The notes under the pieces were generated by a model. The model made no database searches. It was given only the letters and a program-made list of their open reading frames with translations, and was not told where the DNA came from. A stretch of 64,000 nt of DNA from Eucommia ulmoides. Lineage: Eukaryota; Streptophyta; Magnoliopsida; Garryales; Eucommiaceae. Of this stretch, positions 22,463-35,190 are shown one piece after another; position 1 is the first letter of the stretch, and the number at the start of each line of letters is the position of its first letter. Location: assembly GCA_016647705.1 (NCBI GenBank), contig CM028328.1, positions 43,717,429 to 43,781,428 of the forward strand, in the 5' to 3' direction. A program made the position numbers and the translations under genes.

Positions 22463-23389
22463 ATATTCTTAAAAGTCATTAATTTCTAGCACTGTTCGAG
22501 TACTCTAAATATCAACCCTTCAATAACCCAAAATGGAACAGTGTCATTCAAGGACTTAAATAAACTACAAATCAGGACAACGATTGATCTTACCTATCTA
22601 ATGCTTAGACGAGAAAATTTATCCTTTAGACTAGAGCAAGATTACTGCCAATAAACATAACTATCTTTATGCGTGACGAGTATAATTCTTAAAATCATCT
22701 CGTTGTTTGGAACTACGCAACGACTTGATTTTTGGTAACTTCCTAAGATATGTTAGAAACCCAACTGGGTCCAATCAAAATGAAAATAAAGGGAGGTGTC
22801 AGCTTCACGATATTCTCTCAGCCTTATACCAGGGTGCATATCTAGGAACAATCCTTTGACTCTCCTGAGAAAGCTATCTTTGCTCTCCTTGTTATTCAAA
22901 CAAACAAATAGGTGCCTAAGAACTATGCTTGACCTGATCCTTAGCAATCTGCCAAGGCATGTAAGAAACTTGTTTAGTTTTGGTTCATCTAAACACAACA
23001 ATTTTAGTTGCTTTGTTGTCACCTAAGGAAGCTCTTAGGTTAATCTAAACACAACAATTCCGAATCGGGGTGAAAAATCCATAATTCAACGAATAATTTA
23101 GAATTCTTTAGGACTGGAAGGAAAAAAGGTTGAACACTTCTAGAAATATTGCAAACTTGCATAAGTAAATAAATACTTTCAAGTATCTATACATTCTATT
23201 CTTCTTTCATGACTAAACATCTCATGGCACATAGTCGAGAGAACAAACAACACAAGAAAAGGGGATAGTCATGATACTTGCATTCGTACCTCAAGTGGTT
23301 CGAGAAGTACATCCTATCCTTCCTCAACTGGTTGGAGAAGTACCTCATATCCTACCTTAATTGGTCGGAGAATTTACTTGCTATCCTAT
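22463..23389. mobile_element. Remnant of a Tat-like element, interrupted by element C
   Basis: The block CTCTCAGCCTTATACCAGGGTGCAT near 22,815, and the later CTTAGCAATCTGCCAAGGCA, match 54,270 and 54,400 in the Tat-like 3' region (CTCTCAGCCCTGTATCAGGG). From about 23,290 it passes into a 36-bp minisatellite that resumes at 35,005 on the far side of C. The open frames on both strands at 22,753-23,026 are not recognised. Fossil. Confidence 0.5.
23285..23389. repeat. Minisatellite of about 36 bp, left part
   Basis: Three units of the form ATCCTACCTTAATTGGTCGG-AGAATTTAC. The same unit continues at 35,005-35,190 for about five or six copies, so one array was split by the insertion of element C. 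Confidence 0.75.
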
Positions 23390-24445
23390 TGGTAGCAAAT
23401 TTATTGTCACTACAATACCGCAAGTGTTCGGGTTAAATTTTAAAAGTATAGGAAGGGTAAGGGTTATCGTATCCATAGAGATCGGTTTAAATGGTCGTTA
23501 AGTACCATGATTATCATAACTTAACTTTATTTAGGCATTCAATTTTTTATTTTTATTTATTTTTTTATTTTTTATTTTTTTATAAAATTAAAACCAAACT
23601 AAAATAAATACAAGAACAAAATAAAGTATGGATTATCTATGCACAAAGTTTCTAGGGGCTTGATTTCATCTTGTTATTCCCATGTTTTTCTATTAAGTAA
23701 TTATTAGTTAATTCCGTTTATTCAATAATCAAGGTCCTCGTGCTATTACTCTCTCACTACCTCTCACAAGCGTCAAGTGAGAACATATGTAATCACTTCA
23801 ATACTGATACCCCTATCTAGTATTTAGGTGAAAACATTTGTTACACTCCGACCTTATAGATTACCCAAGATTTAAATATCTCCCGATCTATTAAAGCTTA
23901 TGTTGTGTTAAATCTAAGTCTGAACCCGAGAATAGCTATCCCGAGTGTTAAATCCCAAGTTCTCAAATCAACCAAAATATCATGTGGAAGTATAAATTGG
24001 AGGAATTATAAAGGCAAACATAATTGAACAGAAAACCTAGTTGGTAAATCTAGAACTTGACCACCTCCTGATTTGACAAAATACTAAATTCCCAACTAGA
24101 TTACTTAAGTGTTGATTTCCTCCTGGACTCACAACAACCTAAATTATGCACTCCCATTTTTAGTTATTAATTCAATATCTCCCGAGTATAAAATTCACAA
24201 TCTAAAATCGTCTAACTCATTTACTACTTGAGTCAAGCACATTAAGCCTAGGAGATACATAAAATTGAATTAAAACTAACAATTAACAAAATAGTCTAGA
24301 CATGGTTCAAACAAGACTACATCAAGCCCTAGGTTAAATTACGAACACAAAATAGATAAATCCATAGCTAATCTTCTCAATAAATTCTTAAATGTAAGTA
24401 TGTTTAACACAATATTACAAATAATAACTTAAAACAAAAGATTAG

Positions 24446-25801
24446 TGATGAGTGGTTTATTTACCAACAACTCAAGTACTTTTAGATCCAAATATTTGTG
24501 TGTTTTCAAACACTTTTGGTAGTTTAATGAGTTTTTGTATTGTTTTATAGGTTTTTGAATAAATGGTTGAAAAGAGGCAAAGTCAGTACAGCTACAGTAA
24601 CTTTAAGGCCAATTTTAAACATGATGCAATTCGATTTTGGAAAAACTCAAAACATTAAAGTTGTAGATCTATGTATTAGATTTCTATAGGTTTTTGAATT
24701 ACCTAAATCAAAGTTCAGACGAGAACGTTACAGCCAAAAGGAGAAAGAGTGTCACCGCTGTAACGGTGAAACCACCGCTGCAGAGGTCATTCAGCAGACA
24801 GTTTAGATATTTTAGGATATATTGAGATATTTTGAATCCTATAAATATTGTCTCTTTGCCCCCAAACAAATAGTTAACATTTTCGGGAGTGTCTTGAGAT
24901 GTCCAAGGCCAATCAACCAAGAGAAGATCACAACGCCAAGAAGAGAAAGCGTTCTCGGAGCGATTTTAGCGTCGGATCTTCGGATAACAGGTAGTCTCCT
25001 CGTTTCTCTCTTTATTTCTTAGTTTGGTTGATTGTTTTGTATATGTTTAGTGTAGTTCTTATTGTATATTTGGTTAGGGCTATGTATAGCTAAACATATA
25101 TTGTCTAGGGAGCGATTCGTGTATGAAAACGTTGTTTATATAAAATCTATATTTCGTTAATGGTTGTTCATGTTTATCAGATTTTATTTACCATTATTCC
25201 ACGTTTATATACTTATTATGATATACTGAGAATACAGGATTTGACACTCGGGAGAAGTAACCCCGGATTCGGACTAGGGTTTAAACACAACACGACGATT
25301 TAATGACCCGGGAGGGCATTAGAAAGTGTGAAATCCATGACGTTGGGGTGAGACTCATGTGACCAAGTATCATATAGACGCTTGAGGAGGACTTCGGCAT
25401 TAACGCGAAGTCACATATTCATTCACTTTACACTCAGAAAAGGTAGTGAATGAGATTTCGATACCGAGATTGTTGGATAGGATGAACGCCGTTAATGTAA
25501 ACTAGATTGAAACGAACATGTTTAAGTGGATAAAGTTAATCCCTAGACAATTTACTCCCTTAAATGTCAATATTAGCATAGTAGGTTAATTAGTATAATT
25601 AGCTAATTAGTTTAGTATATTAATTATATTATAAAAATTACATTTTTTATTGCCTAAATAAAATTCAGTTACGACAATCGCAGTACTTAACGACAATTCT
25701 AATCCAATCCTTGCGGATATGACAACCCTACTCTTTCCACTCTACTAAAACTGGACCCGTACACTTGCAGTGAAAGTAGCGACATAATTTACACGCTACC
25801 A
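24446..25801 (+). repeat. 5' LTR of element D
   Basis: 1,356 bp. TATAAATAT at 24,840-24,848 is the likely core promoter. A palindromic ACCGCTG-rich patch (24,755-24,785) lies just upstream. Confidence 0.85.
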
Positions 25802-28606
25802 ATTCTAATCCAATCCTTGTTGATATTGTACATAAATAACTTGATTTTAAGTTAGACATTTGTTTTGTTTATAATTTTTTTGTTTGTAGTTTTTGTTTTT
25901 CTTGCAGGATACTTGACAATGTTAGATTAACAAGTGCTTTTGCATTTCTTTTAATGAGATTCTGAGTTGTTTTATTGTGCTTGGAATCGATACATGGAGT
26001 TACTGTTCCGATTTTTGAATCATTGTTTCTCGAGGGAGTGTCAACTACTGAACTTCCTAGATGGGTTATTAGCCGCAACCAGAACATGGGTGGAAAAAGG
26101 AAATGGTACCACCTCTTTCAATAAATTAACAGTGGATGAAGCCTATTAGTTGTTGGAAGACATCGCAGAGTATGATTTTCACTGTTGGAATTATTCAACA
26201 AGCTACTAAAGCTTGAGGGATAGTTCCACCATTTCGGCGCCATGGATTGACATCCCTGACCAACATAGGGTGGAAAAAGGAAATGGTACCACCTCTTTCA
26301 ATAAATTAACAGTGGATGAAGCCTATTAGTTGTTGGAAGACATCGCAGAGTATGATTTTCACTGTTGGAATTATTCAACAAGCTACTAAAGCTTGAGGGA
26401 TAGTTCCACCATTTCGGTGCTATGGATTGACATCCCTGACCAACATAGGGAGTCTTTCCCTAGATTGGAAACCATATTCATTGAATTTATGGGGGAGACT
26501 CAAGCATTTTGGAGGGAAAAGATGATCGACTTAATGAGCATAAGGTTCGTCTTGACACAATTGAGACAACCTGTGCTGAAATTAATAAGACCATCAAGTC
26601 TCTTGAGACTCAAATCGGTCATCTTCTTTGCTTTATTGAGGCCGAGTTCGAAGTGGTGGTACTGAGAGACACAAATACCATATGCATTGAAAGCCACTAC
26701 AAGGAACCAAAAACGAGCAGAAGGAGCTTGGGTGAGTTCAATAATGAATATTTGAATGAGACGGGAACCCAAGCATGGATCAACGATTGTGATTCTTTAC
26801 CATTGGAGATCCATATTGTGATGCCACCACCGATCTAAGACAATTACATCTATAAGGATCCGATGTGGCTCACTTGTCCTTCGCCGCCATTTGTAACGTT
26901 CTTTCATTGCTACATCTTATTGAAAGCTCAAGCTAATTAGAGCCAAATCTCGCCAGTCTTGAGGGTGTTCTGAATCAAGACCCATACGTGGTGTTGTACG
27001 ACACTTACTATGGGTGGAAGCTGCTCTTTGGCAAGCCCTTCTCCATATCAGGCCAAGGATAATAAACCAAGCGCTTCTTGGGAGACAACCCAAGTTAAAA
27101 ATAATTTAATCCATTACCGTCGACTTAATTCGGAGGCGAGATTGTCTCGCCTCCCAGGTACGTGTTGAGATTGATGATTGGGTCGTTGTGGACACTGCCC
27201 ATTTTAAGCTTGGGGGTGATGTGTAGTACGCTATTATATTTTATTGTTTAACTGTTTGCATGTTTATTAGTTTAGTGTAAATGTGTTTATGTTTGTAGGA
27301 TGTGTTGTTGTGTGCTGAGTTTTGCATTCATCTGGGCCATTACCCGATGATGATATTACTTCTGGTTGTTTTTCAAGGTCAAGGATAATACCCATTCATG
27401 TGTGTTCTGTGTGCTTGACATGTCGTTTTGGTGAAAGTTATTGTGGATCCTAATTTGCACGAGCACTTAAACTCAATGTATAACTATTCAATTGATTTGA
27501 GGCCGATTATCCATTAGCAAAATTCATGATAATTTTAAGGATTCTATAACCTAATTGGGGGAAACTTGAGGTGAAATTCTAGGTGAGGTAGTTCAGGAGA
27601 TATGATGTAGGCATTCATTTTGTTGCTTGAGCCTTTGAAGCTTACCTTGTAATATGTTTATCCCTCGTTATCCTATCAAAGCCTATAATGCCGTTTCAAT
27701 TCTGAAGACATAACAAATATCCTGCCCAATTGAACTTTTTCCAGACCTATGTCGCTGAACCAAAGTCACAATTTGAGTTAATCAAGTTAGCATTCGTGTA
27801 TGCTACTTGAAGTGAGCGGTTGGGTTTACGACGAACTTTTGATTGGTTTGGTATTCAAGTACTCACTTGTCATTTTTCTTTCATTTTAACCACACCCGTG
27901 AAATTGTAATAATCGAATAAGTTTGGGGGGGGGGGTGTGGTTGTCGTTTAAAAAAAAAAAAAAACCATATGTAAATATTGTTCAATTTCTGTTTCTTTTG
28001 ACAAGTGAGTACGTCGTTCTTAAATGATTGTTCAGGGTTGTTTCAAATTTATCTATTGGCATTCGAGAGTGATTTTGTGCCAAGCGTTGTGCCTTGGGTA
28101 TTATTGAGTTAATAACATTAACTTGTTTTATATTCCCAATATACCCTTGGCCATGCTCCAAACCGAGCCAAGTCCTATTGATCTTTTTGAACTTCCAAGC
28201 CTATATTATGGGAGAGTGGAACCCATTCAAGCATATAGAAATCCTAATCCTTATCAGGTTTAAGTCGTGAGGTTTGTTGGTGGATAATCCAATCCGGTCT
28301 TTGAATGGTTGTATCAATAAGTTCTCACACACACACTTTGACAGGATCAAGAATGGCGTTTACCATTATTGAATGTTGAAATTCTAGAATATCACATGGT
28401 GCGTTTTACTCCTATACTCGATATAATTAGGGGCCGTTGAGGGAAAATATTTTGGTTCGATTAGTTGAATTCAAAATTCCCATACCGTTGTTTGTGTTTT
28501 GATTCGTTGTTTAGTATTTTTGTTCGTTAGTTCGTTGTGATAGTTTATTTTCTTGTTTGTGTGTTTTTGCTTGAGGAAAAAAAAAACGTTTGAGTTTGGG
28601 GGCATT
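25802..28606 (+). mobile_element. Internal region of element D, with gag-like segment
   Basis: 25,980-26,180 still resembles the gag segment of element F (FLDGLLAATRTWVEKG, then VDEAY and LLEDIAEYDFHCW; compare FYNGLDGQTRTIVDAASGG and LLLEEMVANNYQW). 26,393-26,838 carries a coiled-coil-like segment (NEHKVRLDTIETTCAEINKT, IKSLETQIGHLL) homologous to that of C, followed by a conserved tail with DPMWLTCP. 27,240-28,606 is non-coding. Confidence 0.65.
26090..26450. repeat. 180-bp tandem duplication inside element D
   Basis: The segment starting GGGTGGAAAAAGGAAATGG near 26,088 is repeated exactly 180 bp later. Of the 180 positions only two differ, both C/T, in GGCGCCATGG versus GGTGCTATGG at about 26,238 and 26,418. 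The copies are far more alike than the two LTRs of D, so the duplication is much younger than the insertion. Confidence 0.95.
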
Positions 28607-29947
28607 TGATGAGTGATTTATTTACTAACAAATCAAGTTCTTTTAGATTCCAATATTTGCGTGTTTTCAAGCACTTTTGTTAGTTTAATGTGTTTTCGTA
28701 TTGTTTTATAGATTTTTGAATAAATGGGTGAAAAGAGGCAAAGTTTGTATAGGTACAATAACTTTAAGGCCAATTTTGAACATGATTCAATTTAGTTGTG
28801 GCAAAACTCAAAACATGAAAGTTGTATATCTCTGTATTAGATTTCCATAGGTTTTTGAATCACCTCAATTGGAGTTTAGACAATAAAGTTATAGCCAAAA
28901 GAAGAAAGCATGTCACCACTGCAGCGATGAAACCACCGCTGCAACGGTCATCCGACAGACAATTTAGATATTTTAGGATGTTTTGAGATATTTTGAATCC
29001 TATAAATATCATCTCTTTACCCACAAACACATAGTTAATATTTTTGGGAGTGTCTTGAGAGCTCCAAGGCCAATCAACCAAGAGAAGATCATAACACGCC
29101 AAGAAGAGGAAGCGTTCTCGCAGCAGTTTTTCTGCCAAATCTTTGGATAATGGTTAGTCTCATCGTTTCTCTCTTTATTTCTTAGTTTGGTTGATTGTTT
29201 GGTATATGTTTAGCATAGTTCTTGTTGTATATTTGGTTAGGGCCATGTATAGCTAAACATATATTGTCTAGGGAGCGATTCGTGTATGAAAACGTTGTTT
29301 ATATAAAATCTATGTTTTGATAATGGTTGTTCATGTTTATCTGATTGTGTTTACCATTATTCTACGTTTATATGTTTGTTATGATATACTGAGAATACGG
29401 GATTTGACACTTGGGAGAGGTAAACCTGGATTCGGATTAGAGTTTAAACACAACACGACGATCTAATGACCAGGGATGGCATTAGAAAGTATGCAATCTA
29501 TGACGTTGGGGTGAGACTCATGTGACCAAGTGTCGTATAGATGCTCGAGGAGGAATTCAACATTGATGTGAAGTAACATATTAATTCACTTTACACTCGG
29601 GAGAGGTAGTGAATGAGATTTCGATAGTGAGATTATCGGATAGGATGAACGCCGTTAATGTAAACTAGATTGAAACGAACACGTTTAAGTGGATGAAGTT
29701 AATCCCTAGACAATTTACTCTTTTAAACGTCAATATTAGTATAGTAGGTTAATTAGTTTAGTATATTAATTATATTATAAAAACTACATTTTTTATCGCC
29801 TAAATAAAATTTGGTTATGACAATCGCGATACTTAACGACAATTCTAATCCAATCCCCGTGGATACGACAACCCTACTCTTCTCACTCTACTAAAACTTG
29901 ACCCGTATACTTGCTCTGTAAGTTGCGACATAATTTACGCGCTACCA
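28607..29947 (+). repeat. 3' LTR of element D
   Basis: 1,341 bp, matching the 5' LTR along its length, including TATAAATAT near 28,999 and the terminal GCTACCA. Confidence 0.85.
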
Positions 29948-30545
29948 AATAGGGAGAGAGAAAGGAATATAAAATGCTTATTATAGGTTTTGAGCCCCAA
30001 ATCTTCAATTCTAAGTGACTCTAATGGTGTTTTTCTCCTTGATTTCGTATCAAATTGCCACCATAGGGTGTTTTCTCACATAAAATCGCAAAAAATCATT
30101 GGTTTCTCTCTGAAAATCACCTCCCTTGGGTATGTAGGCTTAAGGTAGTATTTATAGGGGTTTAAAATTAGGGTTTTTGGGTTTTCAGATAATGCAGGCC
30201 GATGGGAGCGCACTGCAACGCGCTTTGGGCAACGTCGATACCGGATTCATATTTTTGTCGTTACTTTCGCGTCCGAAATATGAGTGAGGTGATTCAAAAT
30301 TCTATCGAAATCCAAGACGTAGATCTACAACTTTCATGTTTTGAGTTTTTCTAAATTCGGATTGAATCGTAGTCAAAATTGGCCTTGACGTTATAACATC
30401 TACACTCATTTTGTACATTTTCTCCCATTTATTTATATTCCTATAAAATAACACAAAAATACATTAAACTAACAAAAATGTTTAAAAACACACAAATATT
30501 TGAATCTAAAAGTACTTGATCTGTTGGTAAATAAACCATTCATCA

Positions 30546-33296
30546 AATACCCCCAAACTCAAACGTTTGCTTGTCCTCAAGTAAAACGAAAATAAAATAG
30601 AAGAAAACAAATCAAGTACCAAAAATGCTAACGATAAAAATGTGAGTTTTATATCGAATCAATGACCATGCAAGAATCTCCAACGGCATAAAATTCTCCA
30701 AGCTCAAAGGAAATGTACACATTGAAGTTATTTAGAATTTTGACTTTAAGTATCAATTTAAACCCACTCAAGACTCTAGAAGTGTTAGTGCGTGCATAAT
30801 TACTCTAACCCAATCAAACGAGCCTTAGATTTATTTATGTGCTAAGGAGACAATGAACAATTCCTAGATAGTGAATGTAAAAACAACCAAAAGCCCATTT
30901 TTTGTGTCACTCTCTACTAATTTCGTAGGTACATGTCGTTGGAGATCAAAAGGAGTTCGAGGGTTGTAATGTATGACTAGGGTAAAAGGTAGATGAAAAT
31001 ATGATTTTTAGGCTCAAATCACTCTAGGCATGTATTACGACTAATGGATCTTGCACTATTTCCAAGAAAAAGTTTCACTGACTCCCCCTTTCATCAAATG
31101 TCAACTTTCAATCAATCCCATAATGTATTATTCACAAAACAGACCAAAACATAAGTTTTTTTTTAATAGGTGAGAACCATATTCCCAAACTCAAAATCAA
31201 CATTGTCCCCAATGTTGTAAGGAAAAAAATAAGGGGACAGACGAGATACTCACCACTACACTACCACAGTGATTTTTTTTTTACAACACAAATACAAAAA
31301 AGAAACATACATCCCAATCCACAAATGACTTTCCAAACATAGCCCGCTCTAGCCCTTACGCTCTATGCAGACATGCTAATTAGTGATGAGTTTAGGAAGT
31401 GGAAAAATATGTAGTGGGTTGGATGCACAAATGTGGGTGATGAAAGACTTAGGTAATGTGGCTCAATGGGGGTAACGAGGGGTAAAAAAAAATTTAGGTT
31501 AGCTTCAAAGGCCCAAACGATCCAAAAATAATGCCTAAGTCATTTCTCCAACAACACATAACTTAGTCTTTCACCTAGAGTTTCACTCAAATGGGTTCCA
31601 GTGTTCACGAGATGTTAAAGCCTACCTAAAGCATATGAATGGTCTCCAAGTACTCAAAAGGACAAATGATCGTGATTCGTGGTGCTCAAGTGTAATGAGT
31701 CAAGAGTGAATTTCAATTTATACGAGTTAAGCACACAAAAATCTCAATGCAATGCATTTCAAAAGACCTAAGAGAACATCTCGTGTCTAAACTCATCATC
31801 GATTTTAAGTCATTTCATCTCAACAAACCTCACAATTTATTCAAATAAACTAACAAAAGGAAAAATAAACTAAAAACATGGCCAAAAAAAAAAAACACAC
31901 AAGATATAGGACAAAAATCACACACACAATCATTTTCTAACCCAACACACATGTGCCAACATGTGTCTCACCGCCAAACTCAAACTCAAACATATATTCA
32001 AATTAAGCACAAGGGAATAAGACACGTACTTGGTAGGTGAGACAATCTCGCCTCTAAGTGTGGTCGACGGTAATATTCCAGGCAAGGTGACCAATATGGG
32101 TCTTTCTCTCATAGCGTACATCCTTAGGCTTCATTATTTGAAAACTTAGGTTGCCTCCCAAGAAGCTCTTAGTTTAATGTCGTCGTCTTGAAAAAGGAGA
32201 AATGCTCCTCAAAGAGTGGCTTTCGCCCATAGTATGTGATATATAACACAACAAATGGGTCTTGGTTCAGGACGCCCTCAAGCTTTGGGCGATGTGGAAT
32301 TGAATAGAACATACTCCTAACTTAACTCGACTCCGATTTATGTGCTTGGTAGGCATGAATGAACGGAGTTGGAATTGGTGGGGGACAAGTGAGCCACATC
32401 GGATCCTCGTAGATGTGATCGTCTTTGACTGGTGGTGGAATCACAATTTGGATCTCAAATGGTGAAGACTCACAATTGACATCTTGTGATTCTTTATCAT
32501 CGAACATTTCTTGCATTTTCTCCTCATTAAAATTATCGTCATAAAACACATCCAAGTTCCTCCCGCTTGTATTCGGTTCCTCATGGTGGCTTTCACATAT
32601 AGATGTGACTTGTGTGTCTCTCAGTGTTACTGTTTCTGACTCAGCCTCAATATAGCGAACAAGTTGACCAATTCGCGTTTCACGGGACTTTACGGTCTTG
32701 TTGATATTGGCACAGGTTATGTCAATATTATCAAGAGGGTCCTCATGATTATTGAGACGGTTATGAGTTTCCCTCAAGAAAATATGAGTTTCCCTTATGA
32801 TTGTAGTGAACATTTATTCTAGGGTGGTGGAAGACTCCACCGATTGGTGCCGGGTGTTAATCCATGGTGCCGAAATATTGGGACTATCCCCCAAGATTTG
32901 GTAGATTGTTGAATAATTCCAACTTTGATAATCAAACTCCGCCATGTTTTCTAAAAACCAATAGGCTTCGTCTACAATTAATTGGTAGAAAAAGGTAGTA
33001 CCATTCCCTCCTTACACCCAAGTTCTTGTTGCGGCTTGTAACCCGTCGAGAAAGTTTAGTAGTTAACACTCCTTCGGGAAACCATGATTGGGTACCGAAA
33101 TAACAACTCCTTATATCTATCCCAAGCACAATAAAATAGTTTGAAATCTCATTGAGAAAATTTTAAGAGGACTTGTCGGTGAGCCATCTCCAAGTACCTC
33201 ACAAAACAAAAAAAACTAAAAAAATCTAAAAAAAATAAATGCCTAAATTAAAATCAAGTTACTTATTTATAATATTAACTAAAATCTAAAAGCCAA
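30546..33296 (-). mobile_element. Internal region of element C, with gag-like segment
   Basis: A frame at 32,322-32,813 encodes a predicted helical, coiled-coil-like segment (RETHNRLNNHED, VKSRETRIGQLVRYIEAE). This corresponds to the segment IREMHNRLNKHETGLDSID in the gag-protease frame of element F, and to the gag-like frame of D. It ends with an acidic region and a tail containing DPMWLTCPPPIP. No reverse transcriptase, RNase H or integrase motif occurs in any frame. The remainder (30,560-32,300) is non-coding. Confidence 0.7.
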
Positions 33297-33314
33297 TCCC
33301 CGACAACGACGCCA
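33297..33314 (-). promoter_or_regulatory. Primer-binding site of element C (tRNA-Asp type)
   Basis: On the plus strand it reads TCCCCGACAACGACGCCA, a 16/18 match to the CCA-ended 3' terminus of plant tRNA-Asp. It sits six bases inside the LTR, the normal position for reverse-transcription priming. Confidence 0.8.
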
Positions 33315-33320
33315 AAAACT

Positions 33321-35004
33321 TGGTAGCGAATTTATTGTCGCTATAATACCGCAAGTATACGGGTCAAGTTTTAATAGTATAGGAAGAGTAAGGGTTGTCG
33401 TATCCATAGGGATTGGTTTAAATGGTCGTTAAGTATTACGATTATCGTAACTTAACTTTATTTAGGCGTTCAATTTTTGGAATTTTTACAAAAATAAAAC
33501 TAAACTAAAATAAATACAAAGACAAAATAAAGTATGGATTATCTATGCACAAAGGTTTTAGGGGATTGATTTCATCTTGTTATTCCCATGTTTTCCTAAT
33601 AAGTAATTATTAGTTAATTCCGTTCAATATAATCAAGGCCTCGTGCTATTGCTCTCTCGCTACCTCTCCCGAGCATTAAGTGAGAGAATATGTAATCACT
33701 TTAATAATGATATCCCTAACTAGTATATAGGTGAAAACATTCATTATGCTCTGGCCTTATAGATTACCTAAGTTTTAAATATCTCCCGATCTATTAAAGC
33801 TTACGTTGTGTTAAAACTAAATCCGAATCCAAGATTACCGCTCCTGAGTGTCAAATCCCAAGTTCTCAAATCAACCAAAATATCACGTGGAAGCATAAAT
33901 TGGAAGCATTATAAAGGCAAACACAATTGCATAGAAAACCTAGTTTGTAAATCTAGAACTTGATCACCTCCTGATTTCACAAAATCCTAAATTCCCAACT
34001 AGATAACTTAGGTGTTGATTTTCTCCTGGATTCACAACAACCTAAATTATGCACTCCCATTTCCAGTTATGAATTCAACTTCTCTCGAGTATAAAATTTA
34101 CAACCTAAAATTGTCTAACTCATTGGCCACATGAATCAAACACATTAAGCCTAGGAGATGCATAAAAGGAAATTAAAATTAACAATTAATAAAATAGTCT
34201 AAACATAGTTCTAACAAGACTAAATCAAGCCTTAAATTAAATTAGGAACACAACATATATAAATCCATAGCTAATCTTCTCAATAAATACTTAAATGTAT
34301 GTATGTTTAACACAATATTACAAATGCAAACTTAAAACAAAAGATTAGGGAGAGAAAAAGGAAGAGTAAACTCTTATTGTGGGTTTGATCTCAAAATCTT
34401 CAACTCTAAGTGATTCCAATGGTGTTTTCCTCCTTGATTTCACATAAAATTTCCACCATGGGGTGTCTTCTAGCCCAAAATCGCCCAAAATTGTTAGTTG
34501 CTCTCCCAAAATCGCCCTATTTGGGTATGGAGTCTTAAGGTGGTATTTATAGGGTTTAAAATTAGGGTTTTTAGGTTTCTAGATGGCGTAGGTTGATGGG
34601 AGCATGTTGCAGTGTGCTATGGGCAGTGTTATAGAAAGGAGCGCCCTACAACATGTGCTTAAATTCGCATTGCAACGTGCCTTGGGTAGCGTCGACGCCT
34701 AATTCATATATTTTGGATGTAACTTTTGCTTTCGAACTCCGATTAAGGTGATTCAAAAATATATGGAAATACAAGGAATAGATCTAAAACTTTCACGTTT
34801 TGAGTTTCGCCATATTAGGATTTAATCGTGGTCAAAATTGGTCTTGAAGTTACAATATCTATACTCATTTTGCACATTTTCTCTAATTTATTTATATTCC
34901 TATAAGACAACACAAAAACACATTACACTAACAAAAATTATTGAAAACACGCAAATATTTTAATCTAAAAGTACTTAATTTATTGGTAAATAAACCACTC
35001 ATCA
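33321..35004 (-). repeat. 5' LTR of element C
   Basis: 1,684 bp, with TG at 33,321 and CA at 35,004 on the plus strand. A TATA-like CTATAAATA (reverse strand) is at 34,543-34,551. Degenerate GCTGCAACG-type palindromes lie just upstream of it at 34,595-34,690. Confidence 0.85.
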
Positions 35005-35190
35005 TGTACATTAAGAGGTTAGAGATTTTACCATACATTCCTACCTAATTAGTCGAAATTCTTACTAGCATCCTACCTTAAGCGGTTAAAGATTCTACAC
35101 TACCATACTACCTTAAGTGGTTAAAAATTCTAACTACCATCGTACTTTAAGTGGTCAGAGGTTCTACCATACTATCATACCTTCATTTTA
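35005..35190. repeat. Minisatellite of about 36 bp, right part
   Basis: Five to six units such as CATCCTACCTTAAGCGGTTA-AAGATTCTAC. It continues the array at 23,285-23,389, which C interrupts. Confidence 0.75.

Larger units (their letters stand above)
24446..29947 (+). mobile_element. Element D: non-autonomous LTR retrotransposon nested in C
   Basis: The 5' LTR is 24,446-25,801 and the 3' LTR is 28,607-29,947, both TGATGAG...CTACCA. The internal region is 2.8 kb. The flanking 5-bp target duplication is ATTAG (24,441-24,445) and AATAG (29,948-29,952), with one mismatch. A polypurine tract (GAGTTTGGGGGCATT) precedes the 3' LTR. The element interrupts C's left LTR in the opposite orientation; removing it restores that LTR's alignment. 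LTRs differ by roughly 10% in the first 300 bp and much less further in. There are gag-like remains only, no polymerase; it is broken at several places. Confidence 0.85.
23390..35004 (-). mobile_element. Element C: non-autonomous LTR retrotransposon, interrupted by element D
   Basis: The 5' LTR is 33,321-35,004. The 3' LTR is 23,390-24,445 plus 29,953-30,545, split by D. The ends are TG...CA. A primer site complementary to the 3' end of tRNA-Asp lies at 33,297-33,314 (16 of 18 match), and a polypurine tract abuts the 3' LTR at 30,546-30,560. The internal region is only about 2.8 kb and holds no polymerase domains, just gag-like sequence, so it depended on a partner. LTRs differ by roughly 11% over the first 150 bp counted, the oldest pair measured here. 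No matching target duplication is seen. It is broken at several places. Likely a derivative of the Athila lineage, judged from the primer site and gag similarity. Confidence 0.8.
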
